From CAXBID01 sp963815305 (GTDB lineage: Bacteria; Bacteroidota; Bacteroidia; Flavobacteriales; Flavobacteriaceae), in the NCBI GenBank assembly GCA_963815305.1, contig CAWFFW010000001.1, positions 2,914,001 to 2,978,000 of the forward strand: a stretch of 64,000 bases of DNA, given 5' to 3'. A program made the position numbers and the translations under genes. The notes under the pieces were generated by a model, which saw only the letters and a list, made by a program, of their open reading frames with translations, did no database searches and had not been told where the DNA came from. Below, in pieces: positions 34,627 through 42,782 of the stretch; within the stretch, counting starts at the first letter, position 1, and each line of letters begins with the position of its first letter.

Positions 34627-35778
34627 CTAGTACCCAAAATCTTCTTTTATTAAATCGGCTTTCTCAAGTACTTCATCTTTAGTAATGCCCGCTATTTCTT
34701 TTAAGGTATAAGCAGATTGATACGTACGCATCGCTTTTTTCGACTCTCCAGTTTCTTCATAAAATCGACCTAAATAGTAGGTGCCTAATAGCGTTTCTGG
34801 GTACTGCTTTCTCGCCATTTTGCTTAATTCTTCATAATCCCCAAAAGTTTCATTTTTTTCTATAGCTGCAGAAATAGCTTTAAAATCATTGACTAATATT
34901 TGCTTATCAATTCCAAATAAGTCATTAATAGTTTCATATTTTTCTTGAAGATAACGCACTGGAGATGTTTCTAATTTAAGAATGGTTTCTAAATATTCTT
35001 TTTTTGAAATAGGCTGAAATACTTTAAAAATATTTTCTATGGCGTTCGGAATAGCATGTGTTGGTGATGAATAATGTGACGGCCCTTCGAAACTATTAAA
35101 ACTATAAAACAAGTTATCATTATCTATTGCTGATATATCTTTATTCAGCGCACTTGTCATTTCTTTTATGGACGAAGAATCATTATTTGTATTTGCCAAA
35201 TAATAAAACAATTTAGAATCTACTTTACTTAAAACCTCTGGTATGTAATTGAGCATGTTTGGTGCCAATTCCGGACTAACGGATACATAAGCTTTAAATA
35301 CAGGTTGTGGCTTTAATAAAAAATAATTTATGAAGTTTGCAGTTTCATCGTGACCAACGGCCACTCTAAATCCTGCAGTTCTATAAGTTTTCTCTATATA
35401 CGGAATCAATTCCATACCAATAAACTCAAAAAATGCAGCTCCGGTTTCAATAGGCAATCCGTTTTGTTCAGAATACATACAATCATCATATCGTTTTCCA
35501 ATTTGATTTATACCTACCACGATAGATTCTGGCATATCTTCCCAATACGAGTAATAATCTACATTTCCAGCAACGGCTTCAAATAAATAATCGCCATCAA
35601 AAACTATAAATAGCGGGTAACTTTTATTTTCATTATTACCATAACCTCGTGGTAATTGAATTTTCAATTGGCGTTCTTCTCCAAGTTTTGAAGATTGAAA
35701 CGTTTCATATTTAACCTGTGCTTCAATACCATTTAAAGCATACAGAAGAAATAAAAAGAAAATAAATGGTTTTTTCAT
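34627..35778 (-). CDS. Esterase-like alpha/beta hydrolase-fold protein with Asp at the nucleophile elbow
   Basis: 383 residues: signal peptide (MKKPFIFFLFLLYALNGIEA), then an enterochelin-esterase-like (PF00756) domain, LPRGYGNNENKSYPLFIVFDGDYLF (about 43-67) and VVGINQIGKRYDD. The nucleophile elbow, normally GHSxGG, reads AVGHDETANF (about 142-151), so the Ser is replaced by Asp. The later His candidate is in FEGPSHYSSPTHAIP (about 229-243). The C-terminal 80 residues look like TPR helices (GTYYLGRFYEETGESKKAMRTYQSAYTL). It is likely an inactive or altered hydrolase acting outside the cytoplasm. It lies between radA and the flippase-like gene on the same strand. Confidence 0.8.
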   Translation of the reverse strand: MKKPFIFFLFLLYALNGIEAQVKYETFQSSKLGEERQLKIQLPRGYGNNENKSYPLFIVFDGDYLFEAVAGNVDYYSYWEDMPESIVVGINQIGKRYDDCMYSEQNGLPIETGAAFFEFIGMELIPYIEKTYRTAGFRVAVGHDETANFINYFLLKPQPVFKAYVSVSPELAPNMLNYIPEVLSKVDSKLFYYLANTNNDSSSIKEMTSALNKDISAIDNDNLFYSFNSFEGPSHYSSPTHAIPNAIENIFKVFQPISKKEYLETILKLETSPVRYLQEKYETINDLFGIDKQILVNDFKAISAAIEKNETFGDYEELSKMARKQYPETLLGTYYLGRFYEETGESKKAMRTYQSAYTLKEIAGITKDEVLEKADLIKEDFGY

Positions 35779-35847
35779 TTTTAAAATGATTTGAGATTTA
35801 ATAGCAGCAAGGTAACAAATAAAGCGAAACTATAAAATGTGAATATT

Positions 35848-36801
35848 CTACTTTTTTCTATTAAAAATAGGTAAATAAACGAGAGATAATCCACCAAGTA
35901 TAATAATCATAAGAGTTTGTGATGCCCACATTATCCAACCAAAAGCACGACTTGGATCCTCTGGTAAATTAAAAAGTGTAAACGCTAAAACCACAGCTTC
36001 TGGGTAAGACCCAATACCGCCATTGGTAGCGGCTATACTGAAACTAGCTGCAATAAAACCTATTAAAATGGCTGCAAAAGGAATGTTTTGAGTTTGCTCT
36101 AATGAAAAAGAAGTCACGTAAAACATAAGCACATACATCGTCCAGATAAATAACGTATGACCTATAAAGGCCCATTTCTTTTTCATTTTAAATATACTAA
36201 GTGCACCCTCTATTAATCCATTTACGAATGTTTTAATTTTTAAAGCTAATTTTGATCTTCCCTTTTTTATAAATCTAATCCCAAAAATGATTAACACAAA
36301 TACTATTGATACCGCTATCAATAATTTTATTGGGTTAAATTTTTCTATTAAAAATCCATAAATAAAATCGAATTTAAGAAAAAGAGTCACTGCCATAATA
36401 CCTAACATTACAATCAAATCAGCAATACGCTCAGCTACAATGGTACCAAAACCTTTTTCGAAAGGTACACCTTCATAATTTGTAAGTATGGAAGCTCTGG
36501 CAACTTCGCCTGCTCTGGGAATGGTGTAATTTATTAAATAGGTAGCAAAAACAGCCATTACGCTATTACCAAATTTAATATTATAACCCATCGGTTCTAA
36601 TTGAAAACGCCAACGGTAGGCACGAGACAAATGGCTTAAAAGGCCTAAAAACATGCCAAGAATTATCCAAGAATAATCGGCTTTTCTAAAATATTGAACC
36701 AACTCATCAATAGAAATTTGAGACAATGAATACCAGACCAAAAAAACTCCCAGTAATAGCGGGAGTGAAATTTTTAATATATTTTTTATATTTATATTCA
36801 A
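35848..36801 (-). CDS. Lysylphosphatidylglycerol synthetase/flippase-like (UPF0104) membrane protein
   Basis: 317 residues with eight or nine TM helices. Family marks are the N-terminal FLVWYSLSQISIDELVQYFRKADYSW, the LSHLSRAYRWRFQLEPMG segment (about 56-73), INYTIPRAGEVARASIL (about 90-106) and the GIGSYPEAVVLAF motif (about 263-275). This family includes the flippase domain of MprF and many stand-alone bacterial proteins of unclear transport function, possibly lipid translocation. It starts 4 bp after panD on the same strand, so it is probably in the panC-panD transcript; no functional link is known to me. Confidence 0.88.
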   Translation of the reverse strand: MNINIKNILKISLPLLLGVFLVWYSLSQISIDELVQYFRKADYSWIILGMFLGLLSHLSRAYRWRFQLEPMGYNIKFGNSVMAVFATYLINYTIPRAGEVARASILTNYEGVPFEKGFGTIVAERIADLIVMLGIMAVTLFLKFDFIYGFLIEKFNPIKLLIAVSIVFVLIIFGIRFIKKGRSKLALKIKTFVNGLIEGALSIFKMKKKWAFIGHTLFIWTMYVLMFYVTSFSLEQTQNIPFAAILIGFIAASFSIAATNGGIGSYPEAVVLAFTLFNLPEDPSRAFGWIMWASQTLMIIILGGLSLVYLPIFNRKK

Positions 36802-36805
36802 AAGG

Positions 36806-37156
36806 TTATTTTAATAAATTTGTAACTTCATCAGGAAAAACTAATGAAGGTTTAAAAACTTTAGCTACTTCAATATCCATAAATGCATAGGTAATTAAAA
36901 TAAGAGTATCACCCACTGAAACTTTTCTAGCGGCGGCTCCGTTTAAAGTTATTTCGCCACTTTCACGTGGCCCAGGAATACAATAGGTTTCTAAACGCTC
37001 GCCATTGTCATTGTTAACAATTTGAACTTTTTCACCTTGTATAATGTTGGCGGCGTCCATTAAATTTTCGTCAATGGTAATACTGCCTATATAATTGAGT
37101 TCTGCACCAGTGCATTTTACTCTATGAATTTTAGATTTTACGACTTGAATTTGCAT
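36806..37156 (-). CDS. panD: Aspartate 1-decarboxylase precursor
   Basis: 116 residues, normal length. It makes beta-alanine from aspartate for pantothenate. The self-cleavage site is the Gly-Ser bond in ELNYIGSITIDENLMDAA (Ser at about residue 25), which forms the pyruvoyl cofactor. Other marks are HRVKCTGAELNY (start), NGERLETYCIPGPRESGEITLNGAAA (about 50-75) and the ending ITYAFMDIEVAKVFKPSLV. It lies 13 bp after panC on the same strand, the usual pair. Confidence 0.97.
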   Translation of the reverse strand: MQIQVVKSKIHRVKCTGAELNYIGSITIDENLMDAANIIQGEKVQIVNNDNGERLETYCIPGPRESGEITLNGAAARKVSVGDTLILITYAFMDIEVAKVFKPSLVFPDEVTNLLK

Positions 37157-37169
37157 GCGGCAAAGATAA

Positions 37170-38021
37170 TTAATTTAGCGCGATATTATCAATTAGCCTT
37201 ATATCATCTGCATATACGGCAATAAACGCTCTGTATGATTTTTTGTTTGATTTACGTGTAATTGGTTTTAGAGTTTCAGTATCTGCCATTATAAAATATT
37301 CTAGTTTTAATAAATCATGTTTAGCAAATTGGTTTTCAACCCATTCCGTTACTTTATTAGCACTTTTTGTGCCAAAATTTTTTTTGGCAGCTTTTAAGGT
37401 TTTATAAATAAAAGAGGATGCTTTTTTATACTCTGGTTTTAATCTTGTATTTCTAGAACTCATAGCTAAACCACTGGTTTCACGATGAATTTTACACCCT
37501 ACAATAGTGACTGGGATGTGATATTTTTCAACTAGTTTTTTAATAATTACTAACTGTTGAAAATCCTTTTCACCAAAGTAAGCTTTATGTGGCTTTACAA
37601 TGTCGAAAAAATATTTAACAATGGTACCTACGCCATCAAAATGGCCGTTACGAAATTTGCCTTCCATTTCAAATTCTAAACCATCAAAATTAAATTTTTC
37701 TGCTTTAGTTTCATCTCCGTAAACATCATCTATGGTAGGCGCATAAACTAAAATGTTTTTATCGCTTATTGTTTTTAATAAAATGATATCTTGATTTAAA
37801 GTTCTAGGATATTTTTTTAAGTCAAGTTTATTGTCAAACTGGGTTGGATTTACAAAAATACTCACCACAACATATTCATTATCGTTAAGGGCTTTTTTAA
37901 CCAACTCTAAATGACCTTGGTGTAACGCACCCATAGTAGGGACTAACCCAATAGTGATTTCTTTAGTTTTTAAAGTATCAATTGCAGCTTTAAGGTGTTC
38001 TTTTTCTGTATAGACTTCCAC
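37170..38021 (-). CDS. panC: Pantothenate synthetase
   Basis: 283 residues. It joins pantoate and beta-alanine with ATP to form pantothenate. Class-I-like nucleotidyl motifs are seen: GLVPTMGALHQGHLELVKKA (about 25-44, HxGH), SIFVNPTQFDNKLDLKKYPR (about 54-73), FRNGHFDGVGTIVKYFFDIV (about 122-141), YFGEKDFQQLVIIKKLV (about 148-164) and the KMSKS-like RETSGLAMSSRNTRL (about 181-195). Length is normal. The promoter, on the minus strand, is at 38046-38053. Confidence 0.97.
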   Translation of the reverse strand: MEVYTEKEHLKAAIDTLKTKEITIGLVPTMGALHQGHLELVKKALNDNEYVVVSIFVNPTQFDNKLDLKKYPRTLNQDIILLKTISDKNILVYAPTIDDVYGDETKAEKFNFDGLEFEMEGKFRNGHFDGVGTIVKYFFDIVKPHKAYFGEKDFQQLVIIKKLVEKYHIPVTIVGCKIHRETSGLAMSSRNTRLKPEYKKASSFIYKTLKAAKKNFGTKSANKVTEWVENQFAKHDLLKLEYFIMADTETLKPITRKSNKKSYRAFIAVYADDIRLIDNIALN

Positions 38022-38045
38022 TTTTTAATAAAAAATTAACGCGTG

Positions 38046-38053
38046 CAAACTTA
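38046..38053 (-). promoter_or_regulatory. Promoter -7 box of panC-panD
   Basis: The minus strand reads TAAGTTTG, an exact TAnnTTTG match, 25-32 bp before the panC ATG. It is divergent to the box at 38085. Confidence 0.65.
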
Positions 38054-38084
38054 AGATTTTACAGTGAAACTGCATAAAATTTTG

Positions 38085-38092
38085 TACTTTTG
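38085..38092 (+). promoter_or_regulatory. Promoter -7 box of the glgA-like operon
   Basis: TACTTTTG matches TAnnTTTG. It leaves a leader of about 125 nt before the ATG at 38222. Confidence 0.6.
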
Positions 38093-38221
38093 CGTGTTTT
38101 TTATTTTCATTTTTCAAATGAAGCACTATTTATAGTAACGATAGAGTAGCATTTATTTTTTTAAGAAATAAATTATTATCAGTTGCATAAACATCAATAA
38201 CGAGTCAACAAAAACAAACAT

Positions 38222-39031
38222 ATGAAAGATAAGAGGATATTATACGTATCATCTGAAGTAGTACCTTATTTGCCAGAAACAGAGATTTCATCTATGTCGT
38301 TTGAAGCTCCAAGACTAGTAAATCAACAAGGCGGGCAAATAAGAATCTTCATGCCTCGATACGGGAATATTAATGAAAGAAGACATCAACTACACGAAGT
38401 AATAAGGTTATCAGGAATAAATTTAGTGATAAATGATTTGGATATGCCACTTATTATCAAAGTAGCCTCTATACCAAAAGAGCGGATTCAAGTTTATTTT
38501 ATTGATAATGACGAGTATTTTAAAAGAAAAGCCACTTTAACTGATGAAGATGGTGAATTGTTTTCTGACAACGATGAGCGCGCTATATTCTTTGCCAAAG
38601 GCGTCATAGAGACCGTTAAGAAATTAAACTGGTCGCCTGATATTATACATGTGCATGGTTGGTTGGCTGCTTTACTACCTGTATATTTAAAAGAATACTA
38701 TAAAGATGAACCTTTATTTAATGAAAGTAAAATTGTCACTTCTATTTACAATCAAAGTTTTAACAATACGTTGAATAAAGATATGATAAATAAAGTTAAA
38801 TTTGACAACATTGATGAAGACGCTATTAGTGCGCTAAAAGAACCAACTTATAATAACTTGATGAAAGTTGCTATTCAATATTCCGATGCCTTGATAGTGG
38901 GTTCTGAGAACATAACCGAAGAATTAGGATCCTACATTAAAGCGTCAAACAAACCTGTTTTAGAGTATAAAAACAAAGAAGAATTTGGTGAAGCCTATAC
39001 AGAATTTTTTAACAATGACGTTTTAAGCTAA
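38222..39031 (+). CDS. Short glycogen/starch synthase-like protein (GT5 N-terminal domain only)
   Basis: 269 residues. It matches the N-terminal Rossmann half of GT5 glycogen synthases: ILYVSSEVVPYLPETE start (place of the KTGGL loop), RIFMPRYGNINERRH (about 40-54), FSDNDERAIFFAKGVIE (about 118-134) and DIIHVHGWLAALLPVYLK (about 140-157). The C-terminal GT-B half (about 200 residues, with the E-x7-E motif) is missing: the ORF ends cleanly after NNDVLS. This short form is standard in Flavobacteriaceae, so it is not a local truncation. Catalysis alone is doubtful; a partner or regulatory role is possible. It heads the DUF4270-glmS operon. Confidence 0.82.
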   Translation: MKDKRILYVSSEVVPYLPETEISSMSFEAPRLVNQQGGQIRIFMPRYGNINERRHQLHEVIRLSGINLVINDLDMPLIIKVASIPKERIQVYFIDNDEYFKRKATLTDEDGELFSDNDERAIFFAKGVIETVKKLNWSPDIIHVHGWLAALLPVYLKEYYKDEPLFNESKIVTSIYNQSFNNTLNKDMINKVKFDNIDEDAISALKEPTYNNLMKVAIQYSDALIVGSENITEELGSYIKASNKPVLEYKNKEEFGEAYTEFFNNDVLS

Positions 39032-39057
39032 AAACTAATTATTCATTTGATTTGCAT

Positions 39058-40710
39058 ATGAAAAAGACAATTAAAGCCCTTAAATTACCTGGTATTTTTA
39101 TATTAATTATGGTTGCTTTTATCGCTTGCGATAAAGATTACAGTGTTATAGAAAGTGATGTTTTAGGTAAAGAAAATTCTAATTTTTCAACAGACACATC
39201 CATTGTTCCTATTGTAGCCTACAATAAAAAACTAGACTCCTTACAAATTAATGGTTTGGCATCAAACTTACTTGGTGTATATAATGATCCTGCTTTTGGG
39301 CAAACCACTGCAAGTATTGTTACCCAAGTAACACCATCTGTGTATAATCCAGATTTTGGTGAGAATCCAGTTATTGAATCTGTAATTTTAAATATTCCAT
39401 ATTACAGTAAAATAATTAATAACGATGATGAAGGCAATCCCATTTACAGTATACAAGATTCTTTGTATGGGGATTCTCCCGTAAGATTACTAATTTATCA
39501 GAACAACTATTTTTTAAGAGATTTTGATCCTAATTCGGAACTTAATCAGCCTCAAAATTATTATTCTAAAGCCGATGGTTCCATCAATTCTACTGATAAT
39601 TTTGCTTTAAATGGTAGTTCAATTATAAATTTTGATACTCAAAAAGGAACTATATTAAAAGATACCACCTTTGTCCCTGTAAGCGACGCTATAGTCATAA
39701 AAAGTGGAGAGGGTGATGCTGAAGTTATTGAAAGAAGAGCACCTGCACTTAGATTTAAACTAGATAATGCTTTTTGGACATCTGCAATAATAGAAAAAGA
39801 AGGGAGTGCCGTTTTAAGTAATCCTAATAATTTCAAGAATTATTTTAGGGGTTTGTATTTAAAAGCTGAAGCAGTTAATGGTGACGGAAGTATGGTGCTA
39901 CTTAATATGGCATCACCAGGAGCAAATATTATTATAAATTACTCAAAAGATTCGACTGTTGAGGGAGAAAGAACACAAGCATTTTATGTTTTAAATTTTA
40001 CTGGAAATCGACTTAACACCTTTACCACTAATTATGACCAAGTAATGTTGCAGAATGGTGATAAAGATTTAGGTGATGAAAAGCTTTACCTAAAAGGAGC
40101 TGCAGGCTCAATGGCCGTTGTAAACCTGTTTGAAGATGAAGTTGCTTTAGAAAATTTTATAAATGAATATAGAATACCTGACGGAAATGGTAGTTATTTA
40201 AGAGAAAATAATACTGGTGATTTTGTTCTTAAAAAACTTGTAAACGAAGCACAGTTAATAGTGTATGAAGACACTTCAACACTAAATAATGCAGATTCTG
40301 ATTTTCATAAATACGATAGAATTTATGCTTACGATGTAAAAAATAACATTCCCACTATTGACTATCTTATTGATCCAACAGAGAATTCTCAACAGGCTCT
40401 TAACTCTAAAGTCATAAGCTTAGGCCAGCGCTTTGAAGATGAAAATGATGGTTATAAGTACAAAATCCGTTTGACAGAGCATATAAAAAATATATTGCTA
40501 AAAGATTCAACCAACACAAAAATTGGATTAGTTTTATCTACAAATGTAAACTACACTAACATTTCGCAAATTTTAAAAAGCGATGATGCTGTTACTGGAA
40601 TTCCATCTGCTGCATTGCTTAGCCCAAAAGGAACCATTATTTACGGCACAAATACTTCTGTTGACAAAAAAAGAATGAAGTTCAAAGTATTTTTTACAGA
40701 ACCTAAATAA
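39058..40710 (+). CDS. DUF4270 family lipoprotein
   Basis: 550 residues from ATG 39058; a TTG six bases upstream is possible but not needed. The lipoprotein signal is KLPGIFILIMVAFIACD (Cys about 24). The body is beta-rich with DUF4270 features: an N-terminal DYSVIESDVLG, a conserved LASNLLGVYNDPAFGQTTASI (about 65-85), and a C-terminal IGLVLSTNVNYTNI. The family is surface or periplasmic in flavobacteria, function unknown. It follows the GT5-like gene by 26 bp and precedes glmS by 16 bp, so these three form one transcript. Confidence 0.85.
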   Translation: MKKTIKALKLPGIFILIMVAFIACDKDYSVIESDVLGKENSNFSTDTSIVPIVAYNKKLDSLQINGLASNLLGVYNDPAFGQTTASIVTQVTPSVYNPDFGENPVIESVILNIPYYSKIINNDDEGNPIYSIQDSLYGDSPVRLLIYQNNYFLRDFDPNSELNQPQNYYSKADGSINSTDNFALNGSSIINFDTQKGTILKDTTFVPVSDAIVIKSGEGDAEVIERRAPALRFKLDNAFWTSAIIEKEGSAVLSNPNNFKNYFRGLYLKAEAVNGDGSMVLLNMASPGANIIINYSKDSTVEGERTQAFYVLNFTGNRLNTFTTNYDQVMLQNGDKDLGDEKLYLKGAAGSMAVVNLFEDEVALENFINEYRIPDGNGSYLRENNTGDFVLKKLVNEAQLIVYEDTSTLNNADSDFHKYDRIYAYDVKNNIPTIDYLIDPTENSQQALNSKVISLGQRFEDENDGYKYKIRLTEHIKNILLKDSTNTKIGLVLSTNVNYTNISQILKSDDAVTGIPSAALLSPKGTIIYGTNTSVDKKRMKFKVFFTEPK

Positions 40711-40726
40711 CTAAAAGAAAAAAGTA

Positions 40727-42580
40727 ATGTGTGGTATTGTAGGATATATTGGTTATAGAGAAGCTTATCCCATTATAATTGAAGGTTTAAAAAGACTGGA
40801 GTATAGGGGCTATGATAGCGCAGGTATTGCATTATTTGATGGAAAAGATCTGAAGGTATCAAAAACAAAAGGTAAAGTAGTTGATTTAGAAACCTTAGTT
40901 GAACGTGAAATCACCAAACATGGCAATACAGGTATAGGCCATACCCGATGGGCCACTCATGGCGTTCCAAACAAAGTTAACTCCCATCCGCACGTCTCAA
41001 ATTCTGGTGAATTAGTAATTATCCATAATGGCATTATTGAAAATTATGAATCTCTTAAACAAGAATTGATATCAAGAGGATATGTATTTTATTCAGATAC
41101 CGATACTGAAGTCCTCATCAACTTGATTGAAGATGTAAAAAAGAAAGAAAATGTAAAACTGGGCAAAGCAGTGCAAATTGCATTAAACCAAGTTGTTGGA
41201 GCATACGCTATCGCTGTTTTTGATAAAAAAAGACCAGAAGAAATTGTTGTCGCCCGATTAGGAAGTCCATTAGCTATTGGCATTGGCGAAAATGAAAATG
41301 AATTTTTTATTGCTAGTGATGCCTCTCCTTTTTTAGAATATACTAAAAATGCCGTGTATTTAGAAGACGAAGAAATTGCTGTTATTAACCCTAATAAAGG
41401 AATAAAAATTAGAAAAATAAAAGATGACTCATTAGTAGACACTTATGTTCAAGAACTAAAAATTAACTTAGAAGAAATTGAAAAAGGTGGTTACGAGCAC
41501 TTTATGCTTAAAGAAATTTATGAGCAACCAAAAGCCATTAGAGATACGTATAGAGGTAGGCTATTACGACAAGAAGCTATTATAAAAATGGCTGGTGTTG
41601 AAGATAACATGAAAAGGTTTATCAATGCCAATCGTATTATTATTGTGGCTTGTGGCACGTCGTGGCACGCTGGCTTAGTTGCCGAATATGTTTTTGAGGA
41701 CTTAGCGAGAATACCCGTTGAAGTAGAATATGCTTCAGAATTTAGATATCGTAATCCTGTTATTACAGAACATGATATTGTTATTGCCATTTCACAATCT
41801 GGAGAAACGGCTGATACACTTGCAGCAATTAAACTAGCAAAATCTAAAGGTGCATTTGTGTTTGGAGTTTGCAATGTAGTTGGGTCTTCTATCGCAAGAC
41901 TATCTGACGCTGGTGCTTATACCCACGCTGGCCCTGAAATTGGTGTAGCTTCAACCAAAGCTTTTACAACTCAAATTACGGTTTTAACACTAATAGCTTT
42001 ACGCCTAGCTAGAGCTAAAGGTACCATTAGCAGTTCAGACTTCCGCCAACATCTTCTCGAATTAGAAATGATTCCAAATAAAATAGAAAAAGCTTTAGAG
42101 TCTGATGCTCATATTAAAATGATTTCCAATATCTATAAAGATGTAAAAAATTTCCTTTATTTAGGACGAGGTTACAACTTTCCTGTGGCTTTAGAAGGTG
42201 CCTTAAAATTAAAAGAAATTTCATATATCCATGCTGAAGGATATCCCGCTGCAGAAATGAAGCATGGACCTATAGCTTTAATTGATGAAAATATGCCTAT
42301 TGTTGTGATTGCAACAAAAAAAGGACACTATGAAAAAGTAGTGAGCAACATTCAAGAAATTAAATCTAGAAAAGGCAAAATCATTGGAATAGTGACCGAA
42401 GGGGATACACAGGTTAGAGATTTAGCAGACCATGTTATTGAAGTTCCTGAAAGCCTAGAGTCTTTATCTCCATTATTAACAACTATTCCACTTCAATTAT
42501 TATCGTATCACATTGCTGTATTGTTGAATAGAAATGTAGATCAACCTAGAAATTTAGCAAAATCTGTAACCGTGGAATAG
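40727..42580 (+). CDS. glmS: Glutamine-fructose-6-phosphate aminotransferase (isomerizing)
   Basis: 617 residues. It makes glucosamine 6-phosphate, the first step toward UDP-GlcNAc for peptidoglycan and LPS. The Ntn-type glutaminase domain starts at Cys2 (MCGIVGYIGYREA) with RLEYRGYDSAG and HTRWATHG (about 72-79). Two SIS domains follow: ACGTSWHAGLVAEY (about 309), SQSGETADTLAAI, TKAFTTQ and the end LRLARAKG; then LGRGYNFPVALEGALKLKE and the C-terminal LPLQLLSYHIA-type stretch ending NLAKSVTVE. Length is normal. No glmS ribozyme is seen upstream; that class is Gram-positive. Confidence 0.98.
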   Translation: MCGIVGYIGYREAYPIIIEGLKRLEYRGYDSAGIALFDGKDLKVSKTKGKVVDLETLVEREITKHGNTGIGHTRWATHGVPNKVNSHPHVSNSGELVIIHNGIIENYESLKQELISRGYVFYSDTDTEVLINLIEDVKKKENVKLGKAVQIALNQVVGAYAIAVFDKKRPEEIVVARLGSPLAIGIGENENEFFIASDASPFLEYTKNAVYLEDEEIAVINPNKGIKIRKIKDDSLVDTYVQELKINLEEIEKGGYEHFMLKEIYEQPKAIRDTYRGRLLRQEAIIKMAGVEDNMKRFINANRIIIVACGTSWHAGLVAEYVFEDLARIPVEVEYASEFRYRNPVITEHDIVIAISQSGETADTLAAIKLAKSKGAFVFGVCNVVGSSIARLSDAGAYTHAGPEIGVASTKAFTTQITVLTLIALRLARAKGTISSSDFRQHLLELEMIPNKIEKALESDAHIKMISNIYKDVKNFLYLGRGYNFPVALEGALKLKEISYIHAEGYPAAEMKHGPIALIDENMPIVVIATKKGHYEKVVSNIQEIKSRKGKIIGIVTEGDTQVRDLADHVIEVPESLESLSPLLTTIPLQLLSYHIAVLLNRNVDQPRNLAKSVTVE

Positions 42581-42675
42581 GATGCACTTACACTTATAAG
42601 ATATTATTAATACTAAAAAATATCAAAATCTCATATTTCAACACTTTTTTTACCAAAAATATAATAAAACACGCT

Positions 42676-42683
42676 TATTTTTG
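42676..42683 (+). promoter_or_regulatory. Promoter -7 box of the TonB receptor/GDSL pair
   Basis: TATTTTTG matches TAnnTTTG. It gives an unusually long leader of about 95 nt before the ATG at 42783. Confidence 0.5.
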
Positions 42684-42782
42684 TTAAAAAATACTATGCG
42701 TGCATAATTTTTTTATATTTTTACATGCTAGTAATATTTTATATACATATATTACCTCCCTAAAATTAACTAATTTAAATAG

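Noticed and set aside
38222..39031. Frameshifted full-length glycogen synthase
   Set aside because: The next gene (DUF4270) starts 26 bp later and no remnant of the C-terminal GT-B domain is visible; the short form is usual in the family.
41089..41874. Minus-strand frames within glmS
   Set aside because: Antisense shadows; glmS motifs are complete on the plus strand.
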